A DNA stretch of 64,000 nucleotides, taken from Desulfosoma caldarium (GTDB lineage: Bacteria; Desulfobacterota; Syntrophobacteria; Syntrophobacterales; DSM-9756). Every line of letters begins with the position of its first letter. The stretch's first letter is position 1. The notes beneath the pieces were generated by a model. That model worked only from the letters and a program-made list of their open reading frames with translations, did not search any database and was not told the DNA's origin. This document shows positions 25,816 to 35,255 of this stretch, in pieces. The translations under genes were made by a program, and so were the position numbers. The stretch is from contig NZ_RJVA01000014.1 in NCBI RefSeq assembly GCF_003751385.1, forward strand, positions 62,001 through 126,000, given 5' to 3'.

Positions 25816-25990
25816 GAGGCGCAGAAGCCTCTGAGCACATGGGGCATCGGTTCGCGGAAAGGATCGGCCGGTGGCCGTCCTCCAGGCGTCTTATGACGGC
25901 CACGGCGCCGCACCGCTTCAGAAACCCGGCATGTGCGCCCCTTCAAGAAAAGCACGGGGCATGGGCCGTTCCCTTGTGGTGATGGGAACG
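25816..25990. promoter_or_regulatory. Inverted repeats between moaD-like and AOR genes
   Basis: Three inverted repeats lie in the shared upstream region: GAGGC...GCCTC (25816-25831), GTGGCCGTC...GACGGCCAC (25871-25903, perfect 9-bp stem) and CGTTCCC-N10-GGGAACG (25967-25990). The set could be operator sites or a folded leader RNA controlling the AOR gene. No Moco-riboswitch consensus could be confirmed by eye. Confidence 0.35.
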
Positions 25991-26071
25991 TGAGTGTGAG
26001 CGCACCGGTCGGCGTGAACAATTTATCGACAACCCTTCGAAAAATCGAGCGCCAAGCGCGGGAGGACAGCC

Positions 26072-27904
26072 ATGGGATGGATGGGAAAAATTCTTCGCGT
26101 CGATTTAACGGCCGGCACCACGGCCGGGGAACCTCTGGACCGGTCTATAGCTATGGACTATGTGGGCGGGCGCGGTCTCGGAGCCCGCATGCTTCTGGAC
26201 GAGGTGGCCCCGACCGTGGATCCTTTTTCACCGGCCAACAAGCTCATCTTTCTCACAGGTCCACTCACAGGCACGGGAACGCCCACCGGAGCCCGTTACA
26301 TGGTCATGACCAAATCGCCGCTCACGGGGGCGATCACCTGTTCCAACGCCGGCGGACAATTTCCCACCATGCTCAAAAAGGCGGGATATGACGGCATTGT
26401 CTTTGAGGGATCTTCTGCGGAACCCGTGTACCTGTGGATCCATGAAGGCGCAGCGGAACTGCGTTCCGCCTCACACCTGTGGGGCAAAGACACGCATGAA
26501 ACAGACCGCCTTCTTCGGCAGGAAACTTTTAAGGACGCTAAGACGGCGGTCATCGGCCCGGCCGGAGAGCGCCGTGTTCTGTTTGCAAGCATCATGAACG
26601 ACAAGGACCGAGCCGCGGGCCGTTCGGGCGTGGGCGCCGTCATGGGATCAAAGAACCTCAAAGGGGTCGCCGTGTTCGGCACGGCCAAGGTGCCCGTGCA
26701 CGATCCTCCCACTTTCAAGGCCCTGCTTAAGGACATCATGGCAGGATTCAAGCAAGCCACGCAAAAAGGCCCCTTGCCCCTTCGCGTCTACGGCACGGCC
26801 ATCACGTCCACCGCGACCCACAATGTGGGGGCGTATCCAACACGCAACTTTCAGCAAGGCACCTTTGAGCACTGGAAGGACATCGGAGGAGAAGTCCTCA
26901 CGGAAAAATACCTGGTGCGCACTAAATCCTGTTACAGCTGCCCCATTGCCTGTGGGCGGGTGACTCGAGTGGCCGAAGGGCCATTTCAGGGAGAAGGTGA
27001 AGGCCCTGAATACGAGACCGTGTACGCCTTGGGCAGCAATTGCGGTGTGCGCGACTTTGCGGCCGTCATCAAGGCCAACTATATCTGCAACGAAATGGGC
27101 ATGGACACCATTTCCGCCGGCGCCACCATCGCCTGCGCCATGGAAATGTACGAACGCGGCATTTTGGATGAACGCACCATCGGACGGCCTCTGCCCTTTG
27201 GCGATGCGGAGGCTTTGGTGGACATGGTCCAAAAGACGGCGCTTCGCGAAGGCTTTGGCAACGAACTGGCCGAAGGCAGTCTGCGACTGGCCCGTCGCTA
27301 CGGTTGTCCTGAACTGGCCATGGTGTCCAAAGGGCAGGAATTTGCCGGGTATGAACCTCGAGCGGAAAAGGGCATGGGCCTGGCTTATGCCACATCGCCC
27401 ATCGGGGCAAGCCACATGCGAGGCGACCCGGCTTACATCGAAATTCTCGGCGTGCCCGTCCTGGTGGATCCCTTGACGTGGGAAGACAAGCCTCAAATTG
27501 TCAAGGACTGGCAGGATGTCTTTGCCCTCATCGATTCCGCCGGCCTATGCGTGTTCTTTTCCGTGCGAAATCTGGTGAGCAAAACCACAGACATTCGGCC
27601 CGTGCGCATTATGGAACTTCTCAACGCCGTCACCGGAGCCGACTACACCCTGAAAACCCTTATGGATGCCGCCGAACGCATTATCAACACGGAACGGCTG
27701 TTCTTGGTGAAAGCCGGGTTTGACGCCAAGGATGACAGCTTGCCGCCCCGCATGACCCACGAACCTATGCCTGTGGGGCCGGCTCAAGGCCATGTGTGCG
27801 AATTGGACAAAATGCTTCCCATCTACTACCGGTTGCGGGGTTGGGACAGTTCCGGACGTCCGACGAGGGAACTTTTGCAGCGCCTTGGCCTCGCCGATGC
27901 CTAG
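26072..27904 (+). CDS. aor: Aldehyde:ferredoxin oxidoreductase family protein
   Basis: 610 residues, the normal AOR length. It oxidises aldehydes to acids with ferredoxin using a tungsten bis-pyranopterin and one 4Fe-4S cluster. Evidence: MGKILRVDLT start, GGRGLGARML, TGPLTGTGTPTGARY, the cluster motif C287-x2-C290-x3-C294 (CYSCPIAC) with a fourth cysteine in DSAGLCVFF, and GPEYETVYALGSNCG. Subfamily and substrate cannot be assigned. The start follows GGGAGGACAGCC. Transcription ends at the strong palindrome shared with the convergent thiolase operon. Confidence 0.93.
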   Translation: MGWMGKILRVDLTAGTTAGEPLDRSIAMDYVGGRGLGARMLLDEVAPTVDPFSPANKLIFLTGPLTGTGTPTGARYMVMTKSPLTGAITCSNAGGQFPTMLKKAGYDGIVFEGSSAEPVYLWIHEGAAELRSASHLWGKDTHETDRLLRQETFKDAKTAVIGPAGERRVLFASIMNDKDRAAGRSGVGAVMGSKNLKGVAVFGTAKVPVHDPPTFKALLKDIMAGFKQATQKGPLPLRVYGTAITSTATHNVGAYPTRNFQQGTFEHWKDIGGEVLTEKYLVRTKSCYSCPIACGRVTRVAEGPFQGEGEGPEYETVYALGSNCGVRDFAAVIKANYICNEMGMDTISAGATIACAMEMYERGILDERTIGRPLPFGDAEALVDMVQKTALREGFGNELAEGSLRLARRYGCPELAMVSKGQEFAGYEPRAEKGMGLAYATSPIGASHMRGDPAYIEILGVPVLVDPLTWEDKPQIVKDWQDVFALIDSAGLCVFFSVRNLVSKTTDIRPVRIMELLNAVTGADYTLKTLMDAAERIINTERLFLVKAGFDAKDDSLPPRMTHEPMPVGPAQGHVCELDKMLPIYYRLRGWDSSGRPTRELLQRLGLADA

Positions 27905-27962
27905 CGCTGCCGTTCTTTGGGGATGGGAGTGCGAAATCGAGGTCTTGGCAATGGACCATGCC

Positions 27963-28003
27963 GCGGCGCATGGATGGTGAGGGCCCCGTCATCCATGCGC
28001 CGC
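27963..28003. terminator. Palindrome between convergent AOR and thiolase genes
   Basis: A perfect 14-bp stem (GCGGCGCATGGATG at 27963-27976 with its complement at 27990-28003) around a 13-base loop. It lies between two converging genes and probably ends transcription from both sides, although neither side has a long T run. Confidence 0.65.
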
Positions 28004-28024
28004 TCACGGCCTGTGCCCTAATGG

Positions 28025-29227
28025 TTAATCCCGCGTGACAAGGGTGGCCATGCCCATGCCACCCCCCACACACAGCGTGGCCAAGCCCACGCTCAGTTGC
28101 CGCCGCCTCATTTCGTAAATCAAGGACACCACAATGCGCAGGCCGGTGCATCCCACGGGATGTCCCAGGCCAATGCCGCTGCCGTTCACATTGGTGATAG
28201 AACGGTCCAGACCCAGGCCTCGTTCGCACGCAATGTACTGCGCCGCAAAGGCTTCGTTGAGTTCGATCAGTTGAATGTCCTTGAGGGACATGCCGGTTTT
28301 TTTGAGAACCTTTTCCGTGGCCGGCACCGGTCCGTATCCCATCACCTCGGGTTCCACACCCGCCGCGGCTGTAGCCAACACGCGAGCCATGGGTTCTAAG
28401 CCTAGTTCCCTGGCTTTGGCTCGACTCATGACCAACGCCGCCGCGGCCCCGTCGTTCAAGCCCGACGAATTTCCTGCCGTCACCGTGCCGTCCTTTTTAA
28501 AGACCGGCTTCAGGCGGGCCAAATCGTCCATGGTCAAGCCGAACCGAGGATGCTCGTCCTGCTCAAACACGGTGGTTTTGCCCTTGGGCCCGGGAATGTT
28601 TACGGGAACGATTTCATCCTTGAACCGGCCGTTCTTAATGGCGTCCTCGGCGTTGTGGTGACTGCGCAAGGCCACTTCATCCTGATCCTGCCTTGAAATA
28701 CCGTATTTTTCTGCCAGGTTTTCCGCCGTAACCCCCATGATCATGGGCCGGCCCAAGAGGCGGCTGCCGGAATGGAGCATTTCCCAGACGCTGTCCACCA
28801 CTTCATGATTCATGAGGCGCATGCCCCAACGAGCATTGGGCAAGTAGTAGGGTGCCGAGCTCATGGATTCCACCCCGCCCACCATCACCACGTCGGCTTC
28901 CCCGGCCTTGATCATCTGGGTGGCTGCCGCCAGGGCTTGCATGCTGGAAGCGCATTGGCGCTGGATGGTATGGGCCGGAATCTCCACGGGAAACCCCGCC
29001 TGCAACATGGCAGTTCGTGCCGTGTTGGCTTCATCGAAACACTGAACGCAATCTCCGCTCACCACCTCATCCAGAAGGCTTGGAGAAAGGTTTCCCGCTC
29101 GCTTCAGCACCTCCTTCATCACATGGGCCAGCAAGGCGGACGCTCGAACATCTTTCAGGGCGCCGCCGAATTTTCCGATGGGCGTGCGGGCCGCCGCCAC
29201 CACCACCGCATCCCGATCCGTCTGCAT
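28025..29227 (-). CDS. Acetyl-CoA acetyltransferase (thiolase)
   Basis: 400 residues, full length. The nucleophile is C92 (RQCASSMQALA); other active-site blocks are NEAFAAQ, GHPVGCTGLR and the C-terminal CVGGGMG with the second cysteine. It condenses or cleaves acetyl-CoA/acetoacetyl-CoA or longer 3-ketoacyl-CoA. It lies downstream of a 3-hydroxyacyl-CoA dehydrogenase in the same orientation, so together they run the last two steps of butyrate-type or fatty acid beta-oxidation. Confidence 0.93.
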   Translation of the reverse strand: MQTDRDAVVVAAARTPIGKFGGALKDVRASALLAHVMKEVLKRAGNLSPSLLDEVVSGDCVQCFDEANTARTAMLQAGFPVEIPAHTIQRQCASSMQALAAATQMIKAGEADVVMVGGVESMSSAPYYLPNARWGMRLMNHEVVDSVWEMLHSGSRLLGRPMIMGVTAENLAEKYGISRQDQDEVALRSHHNAEDAIKNGRFKDEIVPVNIPGPKGKTTVFEQDEHPRFGLTMDDLARLKPVFKKDGTVTAGNSSGLNDGAAAALVMSRAKARELGLEPMARVLATAAAGVEPEVMGYGPVPATEKVLKKTGMSLKDIQLIELNEAFAAQYIACERGLGLDRSITNVNGSGIGLGHPVGCTGLRIVVSLIYEMRRRQLSVGLATLCVGGGMGMATLVTRD

Positions 29228-29243
29228 GGAACCACCTCACCCT

Positions 29244-30101
29244 TTATTTGGAATAATCGTAAAACCCTCTGCCGCTCTTGCGCCCCAGGTATCCGGCGCG
29301 GACCATCTTGCGAAGCAAGGGTGCCGGGCGGTACTTGTCTTCACCCAATTCCTTGTGCAGTCCTTCCAGAACGAACAGCAGCGTGTCCAGGCCCACCATG
29401 TCCGCCAGGGCCAACGGGCCGATGGGATGATTAGCGCCCAGGGTCATGGCCCGGTCAATATCTTCGGCGGACGCAATACCTTCCGAATAAACAAAAATGG
29501 CTTCATTGATCATGGGACAAAGAATGCGGTTCACGGCAAACCCAGGGGATTCCTTGACCTCGACGGGCACCTTGCCGATCTTTTCCACCATGGCCTTGGT
29601 CACGGCAAAGGTCTCTTCGCCGGTGGCCAGGCCTCGAATGATTTCCACAAGCTTCATCACCGGCACCGGGTTAAAGAAATGCATGCCGATGACCTTGTGA
29701 GGGCGCTTGGTCACGGAGGCCATTTCGGTGATGGACAGTCCGGACGTGTTGGAAGCCAAAATGGTCTCCGGCGAGCACAGGCTGTCCAGTTCCTGAAACA
29801 CCTTCCTTTTGAGCTCCATGTTTTCGATGACGGCTTCAATGACGAAGTCTGCTTCAGAAGCCGCTTCCGCCATGTCCGTCGTGCCGCGAATTCGGCCCAG
29901 CACCGTTTGGGCTTCCGCCGCATCCATTTTGTTCTTGGCCACGGCACGATCCAAGTTCCCCTTGATGGCGCTCAGGCCCCTGTCCACAAAGCGTTGCTCG
30001 ATATCTCGCAAGACCACCTCATAGCCCGCCTGGGCCAGAACCTGCGCAATACCCGAGCCCATAATGCCGGCACCCAGCACAGACACTTTTCTCACGTCCA
30101 T
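29244..30101 (-). CDS. 3-hydroxybutyryl-CoA / 3-hydroxyacyl-CoA dehydrogenase
   Basis: 285 residues from the ATG at 30101, behind GAAGGAGGGG; ten extra residues upstream are out of the usual family start. NAD-binding GAGIMGSG near residue 10, [22 protein letters not shown] with the catalytic His, and the C-terminal [11 protein letters not shown] all match the HBD/FadB C-domain family. Oxidises 3-hydroxyacyl-CoA to 3-ketoacyl-CoA with NAD. Sixteen bases before the thiolase gene, so an operon. Enoyl-CoA hydratase and acyl-CoA dehydrogenase are not in the window. Confidence 0.93.
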   Translation of the reverse strand: MDVRKVSVLGAGIMGSGIAQVLAQAGYEVVLRDIEQRFVDRGLSAIKGNLDRAVAKNKMDAAEAQTVLGRIRGTTDMAEAASEADFVIEAVIENMELKRKVFQELDSLCSPETILASNTSGLSITEMASVTKRPHKVIGMHFFNPVPVMKLVEIIRGLATGEETFAVTKAMVEKIGKVPVEVKESPGFAVNRILCPMINEAIFVYSEGIASAEDIDRAMTLGANHPIGPLALADMVGLDTLLFVLEGLHKELGEDKYRPAPLLRKMVRAGYLGRKSGRGFYDYSK

Positions 30102-30155
30102 AAACCCCTCCTTCTCAGAATTGTCCCACATCGATTTGCGTCAAGCCGGCTTCTT

Positions 30156-30884
30156 CTAATCCCTGCCACCTTGGTGGCTTTTTCCCGACGGATTAAACCG
30201 ATCCTTGAGGGCTCGAACGGTCCGATGGTAGTCTGAGCCCTGAAAAACCGCCGAACCGGCCACAAACACATCCACGCCGGATTCCACCAAAACATCCACC
30301 GTGTCCACGCAGACGCCCCCGTCCACTTGAATGAGCACATCGAGGGATCGGTCATCGATCCAACGGCGCAATTGGCGAATTTTCGAGACCGCGGAACCAA
30401 TAAATTTCTGGCCGCCAAATCCAGGATTGACGGTCATGAGCAGGACCATGTCCACGTGTTCCAAAATGGGTTCCACAAGGCACAGGGGCGTCGCCGGGTT
30501 GACCGCCACCGACGCCTTGGCACCCAATTCGCGAATGCGCTGCACGGTGCGGTGCAGATGCACGCAGGCTTCCACATGCACCCCGAGCCAATCGGCGCCC
30601 GCCGTCACAAAAGCTTCCAGGTAACGGTCAGGGTCCGTGATCATGAGGTGCACATCGACGGGTAAGGTTGTGGCCCTTCGCACCGCCTTGACCACGTCGG
30701 GTCCGATGGTGATGTTGGGCACAAAATGGCCGTCCATGACATCCACGTGAATCCAGTCGGCTCCGGCTTCTTCCACGGCTCTCACTTCTTCGGCCAGCCT
30801 ACCGAAATCCGCCGAAAGAATAGACGGCGCCAAAAGGCGCTGCGGCACGCGGGTATCTTCCCGATTTCTCGTCCTCGTTTCCAC
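30156..30884 (-). CDS. rpe: Ribulose-phosphate 3-epimerase
   Basis: 242 residues. LAPSILSADFGRL, HVDVMDGHFVPNITIG, PVDVHLMI, LLMTVNPGFGGQKFI and QVDGGV give the barrel with its metal ligands (His, Asp, His, Asp). It interconverts ribulose-5-phosphate and xylulose-5-phosphate in the pentose phosphate pathway. About 15 residues precede the conserved start; a later start is possible. Placed between rsmB and the acyl-CoA genes on the same strand. Confidence 0.94.
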   Translation of the reverse strand: METRTRNREDTRVPQRLLAPSILSADFGRLAEEVRAVEEAGADWIHVDVMDGHFVPNITIGPDVVKAVRRATTLPVDVHLMITDPDRYLEAFVTAGADWLGVHVEACVHLHRTVQRIRELGAKASVAVNPATPLCLVEPILEHVDMVLLMTVNPGFGGQKFIGSAVSKIRQLRRWIDDRSLDVLIQVDGGVCVDTVDVLVESGVDVFVAGSAVFQGSDYHRTVRALKDRFNPSGKSHQGGRD

Positions 30885-30944
30885 AAGCTATATCCTTCAG
30901 AAAAATCTCGACGCTGGCTTAGGGCCTTTGGACCGTTGTGTGGG

Positions 30945-32288
30945 TCACGAAAGGCGGCGCCATCGGGCAATGAAAAAGCCGTCCGTGCCGTGTCGGTGCG
31001 GCCAGGTGACCACGTAGGGTCCGTCGGCAACGCCACGGCACGTTTCGGGAAGAACTTCCGCCGCCGATTCCCTGTTCCACGTGGTAAAAGATTGGGAAAA
31101 ATCGTCGGCGACCCCTTGATTTTCCAGCTCAAACACCGTGCACGTGGCATAGACCAAGATCCCGCCCCTTCTAACAAAACGAGCCGCCTGGCGCAAGAAG
31201 GCCTTTTGCGTGAGGCTCGCTCGGTACGCGGATCGCGCGCCTCGGCGCCATTTGATGTCGGGATTTCTTCGAAGCACGCCAAAACCTGTGCATGGCGCAT
31301 CCACGAGCACACGGTCGAAAAGACCTGTGGCGTCCGGGTTCAATTCCATGACGTCGGCTTCTACCGTGCGCACGCAGCCGAGGCCCTGGCGTCGAGCATT
31401 CTCCTGAAGTTCTTCCAGCTTCCAGGCGTCCCGTTCCACGGCCACGATTTCCCCTTGGTTTTTCATCAAGATTCCCAGATGCGTCGTCTTGCCGCCGAAT
31501 CCGGCGCAAAGATCCAGCACACGGTCCTGAGGCTGCGGGTCCACCACCATGGCCACCAACTGGGACGCTTCGTCCTGCACCTGAATCCAGCCGTGCTCGT
31601 ACGGTTCGCAGCGGGCCACATCCATGCGAATGGGCCCGAGGCGAACGGCCTGCGGCACAAGGGACGAAGGTTCCGCTGACATGTTTCTTTCACGAAACCA
31701 TTGAATCACCTGGTCTCGATCGGCTTTCAATACATTGACGCGACAGGTGGTTCCGGCCGGCTCGTTGTTGGCGGACAAGACAGCCCGCGCTTCGTCAAAA
31801 CCCCATCGTTTCAAGGCATATTCGGCATACCAGACGGGGTGAGATGTCATGACCGAAAGCCATAGCACGGCATCGTCTTTGGGGTTTGGCCAAGGCCATT
31901 CGTCGCCTATCCGCAACGCCTGGCGCAGCACCGCATTGACAAAGCCCACCGTGCGTTGGCCATGGGCCACCTTGGCCACTTCCACCGTGGCATGCACCGC
32001 CGCGTGGGCGGGAACCCTTTCTAGAAAAAAGATCTGATACAGGCCTAAGCGAAGCAGAACGCGCACATCCGAATCCAGCCTCTTACCGGCCGTGAGCACC
32101 TCCAGGTGCCAGTCCAAACGTTGCCTCCAACGCAGAACGCCGTAGACGAGTTCCGTGAGCAAAGCGCGATCCCGCGGTTCCAGGGACGGACTTCGGCCCA
32201 AGGCCACTCGAAGCAGCCGGTCTGGATGGGCGGCCCGTTTTTCCATCTGCAGAAGCAGCCGGTAGGCGAGAGAGCGCACGTCGTCCAT
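30945..32288 (-). CDS. rsmB: 16S rRNA (cytosine-967-C5)-methyltransferase
   Basis: 447 residues from the ATG at 32288; a GTG overlapping the upstream stop (32303) is an alternative. The N-terminal NusB-like RNA-binding domain (LLTELVYGVLRWR, FVNAVLRQ) is followed by the SAM-dependent domain: VLDLCAGFGGKTTHL, then catalytic cysteines in DAPCTGFG and YATCTVF. The C-terminus has HGTDGFFIARW. It methylates C967 of 16S rRNA. Encoded directly after the DUF116 gene, an arrangement common in Desulfobacterota. Confidence 0.94.
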   Translation of the reverse strand: MDDVRSLAYRLLLQMEKRAAHPDRLLRVALGRSPSLEPRDRALLTELVYGVLRWRQRLDWHLEVLTAGKRLDSDVRVLLRLGLYQIFFLERVPAHAAVHATVEVAKVAHGQRTVGFVNAVLRQALRIGDEWPWPNPKDDAVLWLSVMTSHPVWYAEYALKRWGFDEARAVLSANNEPAGTTCRVNVLKADRDQVIQWFRERNMSAEPSSLVPQAVRLGPIRMDVARCEPYEHGWIQVQDEASQLVAMVVDPQPQDRVLDLCAGFGGKTTHLGILMKNQGEIVAVERDAWKLEELQENARRQGLGCVRTVEADVMELNPDATGLFDRVLVDAPCTGFGVLRRNPDIKWRRGARSAYRASLTQKAFLRQAARFVRRGGILVYATCTVFELENQGVADDFSQSFTTWNRESAAEVLPETCRGVADGPYVVTWPHRHGTDGFFIARWRRLS

Positions 32289-32299
32289 GATGACTTCCC

Positions 32300-33064
32300 T
32301 CACGCTTTTTCCAGAAGGCTCGCCAGCACGGCGCGCACCTCATCGAGAGGCACCCGCGTGTCCACACACGGTCCGTTGGGCCGTTCATTGAAAATGCCGT
32401 AGACGGGTAGAGGAAGCGTGTCCTGAATGCCGCTCACCAGGTCTCGCTCACACGCCACTGCCAAAATGAGATCGGGCCGGGTTTCCACCACGATGCGGCG
32501 TGCGATGGTGCCACCCGTGGCCACGGCCAGGTCGACGCCGTAGCGTTCCTTGATGCGCAGCAAATCGGCAATGGGACATTTGCCGCATCGTTTGCAGTTG
32601 TCCACCTGAAAGGTGATGCGCACCGGACATTGCGAAAATTGAATGCAGTGGGGCATGAGCAGCAACACACGGCGCGGCTTTTTGCGCGAACGCACCGAAG
32701 CCAGCACCAGTTCGTTGTTGACACCCACAAAGGCGTGCTGCACGGCCTTTTTGGATACTCCCACAAGGCGGCCCACGGCAATGAGCAGCGGCAACAGCCC
32801 CTTGGCGCTCAGGGACCGCAACCACGCGGAAAAAGGCACATCGCGCCCCAGAAAAATGGCCGCCATGAGAAGCCCAAAGCCGGCAAGCAACCCTGCGAGA
32901 ATCAACGCAAATACAATCCCTGCCACCTGAGGCAGCATGGGATGAATGCCCGCAAAACCCCAGTAGGGAACCACAAAAAGAAGCCCCAGCACCGCCACCA
33001 GCAAAACGCAGGCCACCATGAGCAGTACAAGGATCAGGGACTTTTCAGACCAAAAGGAATGCAT
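32300..33064 (-). CDS. DUF116-family membrane protein
   Basis: 254 residues. Two hydrophobic segments at about 10-35 and 45-72, then a cytoplasmic domain with cysteine motifs CIQFSQCP, CKRCGKCPIADL and, later, ACERDLVSG and NGPC. The cysteine spacing looks able to bind an iron-sulfur cluster. DUF116 proteins regularly sit between fmt and rsmB in sulfate reducers and other anaerobes; function unknown. The stop lies within the alternative rsmB start. Confidence 0.9.
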   Translation of the reverse strand: MHSFWSEKSLILVLLMVACVLLVAVLGLLFVVPYWGFAGIHPMLPQVAGIVFALILAGLLAGFGLLMAAIFLGRDVPFSAWLRSLSAKGLLPLLIAVGRLVGVSKKAVQHAFVGVNNELVLASVRSRKKPRRVLLLMPHCIQFSQCPVRITFQVDNCKRCGKCPIADLLRIKERYGVDLAVATGGTIARRIVVETRPDLILAVACERDLVSGIQDTLPLPVYGIFNERPNGPCVDTRVPLDEVRAVLASLLEKA

Positions 33065-33085
33065 CTTTGCCGCGGGCTTTCTCGG

Positions 33086-34018
33086 TCAAGAAAACATGGA
33101 ACCGACGGGAAGATCGTATCCTCGAAGGAAAGCGTCTGCGGACACCGGTTTTCTTCCTTCCAATTGCAGTCTTCCCAAGGCCACGGTGGCTCCGTCTCCG
33201 GCGCACACGAGCAGACCGTCCCGACACAGGCCCAAAATCTCTCCGGGCCTTCCCTGGGCGGTATAGGAAGACAAACGGGCTTGAAAGAATTTGATGCGCT
33301 TGGAACCATAAAACCCAAAGGCCCCCGGCCAAGGGTCCAGGGCGCGAATGCGGCACCAGACGGAGGCTGCGGATTCTTCCCACGTGACGTGAAGTTCATG
33401 CTTTTGAATAGGAGGGGCAAGAACAGCGTGCGCGTCATCTTGAGCCACCGGATGACACCGGCCCTGCACCCACGCATCCAAGGTTCGGCACAAAAGGTCG
33501 GCTCCAACCCGGGCCAAGGTGTCATGGAGGGTTCCGAACGTGTCTTCGGTTCCGATGGGAACACGTTCCACGGCCAGAACCGGGCCGGTGTCCAGCCCTT
33601 CATCCATGAGCATGATGGAGACGCCGGTTTCCGAGTCCCCGTGAAGAATGGCACGCTGAATGGGAGCCGCTCCACGGTATCTGGGCAGCAATGAAGGATG
33701 CACATTGAGCGCACCAAAGGGAAAGGCGCTCAAGAGACGTCCGGGGAGAATCTGTCCGTACGCCACAAGGACCAGGGCGTGAGCCGGCAACGACGCGAGG
33801 TACCGAACCACTTCCGGATCGCGAATTCGATGCGGTTGCAGGACCGAAAGACCCAATCGCTCCGCTGTGATTTTGACGGGAGGTGGAGCAGACTTTTGAC
33901 CTCGGCCTCGAGGTCGATCGGGCTGCGTGACCACCTGCACAACATCCACGCCGCGCTCATGCAGGGCCAGAAGCGTTGGCACGGCGAACTCCGGCGTGCC
34001 GCAAAAAACCACGCGCAC
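33086..34018 (-). CDS. fmt: Methionyl-tRNA formyltransferase
   Basis: 310 residues from the GTG at 34018, preceded by AAAGGGGA; an upstream ATG (34063) would overlap def. VRVVFCGTPEFAVP is the family start. The formyl-donor site is NVHPSLLPRYRGAAPIQRAI, with the Asn-His-Asp triad completed by GVSIMLMDEGLDTGP. The C-terminal OB-like domain ends with GYDLPVG. It formylates initiator Met-tRNA, and def next door removes the formyl group. Confidence 0.94.
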   Translation of the reverse strand: MRVVFCGTPEFAVPTLLALHERGVDVVQVVTQPDRPRGRGQKSAPPPVKITAERLGLSVLQPHRIRDPEVVRYLASLPAHALVLVAYGQILPGRLLSAFPFGALNVHPSLLPRYRGAAPIQRAILHGDSETGVSIMLMDEGLDTGPVLAVERVPIGTEDTFGTLHDTLARVGADLLCRTLDAWVQGRCHPVAQDDAHAVLAPPIQKHELHVTWEESAASVWCRIRALDPWPGAFGFYGSKRIKFFQARLSSYTAQGRPGEILGLCRDGLLVCAGDGATVALGRLQLEGRKPVSADAFLRGYDLPVGSMFS

Positions 34019-34029
34019 CGATTCCCCTT

Positions 34030-34542
34030 TTACGCCGATGCCTCGAGGACCCGTTTTTTCCATTTCCTTTTAAAGATGTCTTTTTTAATCGGACTCAGAT
34101 AGTCGATGAACAGGCGCCCGTCCAAATGATCGATTTCATGCTGCAAGGCAACGGCAAGCAACCCATCGGCGCGCATCTCCACCGGTTCCCCGTCAGCGTT
34201 CAAGCCTCGCACACACACCGTCTCATGCCGCCGCACCGAAGCGAAGTAATCCGGCACACTCAAACAGCCCTCTTCCCATACGATCTGCCCTTCTGCCTGC
34301 ACAATCTGCGGGTTCACCAGCACGATCAGGCCGTGAGGGTCTTCTTCCCTTTGAAGATCCACGACGATGAGCCGAACGGGTTTGCCCACTTGATTGGCCG
34401 CCAAACCAATACCCGGCGCGTGGTACATGGTTTCGACCATGTCATCGATGAGTTTTCGAACGGCTGCGTCCACTTTTTCGATGGATCGCGCCCTCTCTCG
34501 AAGCACCGGGTCCGGGTAAACGCAAATGTCGAGAAGCGCCAT
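34030..34542 (-). CDS. def: Peptide deformylase
   Basis: 170 residues from the ATG at 34542. All three motifs are present: GIGLAANQVG, EEGCLSVP (metal Cys) and QHEIDHLDG (metal His pair and Glu). It removes N-formyl groups from nascent proteins. First gene of the def-fmt-DUF116-rsmB-rpe run; the region upstream is occupied by insertion-element debris, so its promoter lies very close or comes from that debris. Confidence 0.95.
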   Translation of the reverse strand: MALLDICVYPDPVLRERARSIEKVDAAVRKLIDDMVETMYHAPGIGLAANQVGKPVRLIVVDLQREEDPHGLIVLVNPQIVQAEGQIVWEEGCLSVPDYFASVRRHETVCVRGLNADGEPVEMRADGLLAVALQHEIDHLDGRLFIDYLSPIKKDIFKRKWKKRVLEASA

Positions 34543-34739
34543 AATCTGCCTCAATGTGATTTTTTTCGCGCCCTGCACGTGGGCTTCAACTTTACAGCCT
34601 CACACTAATAGCCCTGCAGACAAATTGCAAGACAAGGCCCACCGCCCAAATCCACCACCTATTAACAAGCAGAGGTTGACGGCCCCTTTTTTGACGTTGA
34701 ATTTTCTGTAGTGGTGTTTGCCGCCCAGGGTTGGATGCC

Positions 34740-35254
34740 AACGGACGACGATTTTTTCCAGTCCCGTAACATTATGAACCGATGTAACAAAAAGTTGATG
34801 CCATTTTCGCTCCCGTTTTTTCAGTGCCTGCATCGGGGTTATGGGGCCGATATTTTTTAGGGATGCGCTTATTACAACAAAACCCCCGGAGTGAGTCTAG
34901 CCTTCCTTGCGTTGGGCTGCACAAGGCACCGGCCCAGACGGTGGGTTTGTCGGCCTTGATTTCAAAAATGACTCACCGGCCGGCCTGATCCATGTCTCGG
35001 CGAGGCACCGAGGCAGCCCGAAACGCGCCACTGACCATGTGATCCATTTGTTTGCGGGTATCGACCGGTAGGTCATCAACAGGATGCTCCCCACCTCCAC
35101 ACCACGAGGTTTTTTGATCGGGAAACGCGTGCCGGGTAACGTATTGGGTCGCGTCCGCCGGTCTTCTGCCTCCCCCACCCCCGGTCACTCGAGCGTAAGA
35201 GCGAGTCCTTTTTTCGGACCTGCGAATAAAAAGTAAAGGTCTGACCCCATGTCG
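34740..35254 (-). mobile_element. Decayed IS481-family element
   Basis: Several pieces match the transposase at 16.2-17.2 kb but in broken frames: MQALKKRERKWHQLFVTSVH near 34760-34833 (compare IQALKNWQQKRPQPFVKSVH), and VIFEIKADKPTVWA near 34940-34980 after AGR and a TGA. Large parts are missing. The right end is the 45-base repeat shared with 4127-4171. A dead relic between def and priA. Confidence 0.7.
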
Positions 35255-35255
35255 T
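35211..35255. repeat. 45-base IS-end-like repeat, copy B
   Basis: Matches 4127-4171 at 43 of 45 bases. It forms the outer end of the decayed IS481-type element and touches the stop codon of priA: the stop (complement of TCA) starts at 35255, the last base of the repeat. Confidence 0.7.

Noticed and set aside
25816-25903. Moco riboswitch upstream of AOR
   Set aside because: Stems are present, but the conserved single-stranded motifs could not be matched by eye; kept only as inverted repeats.
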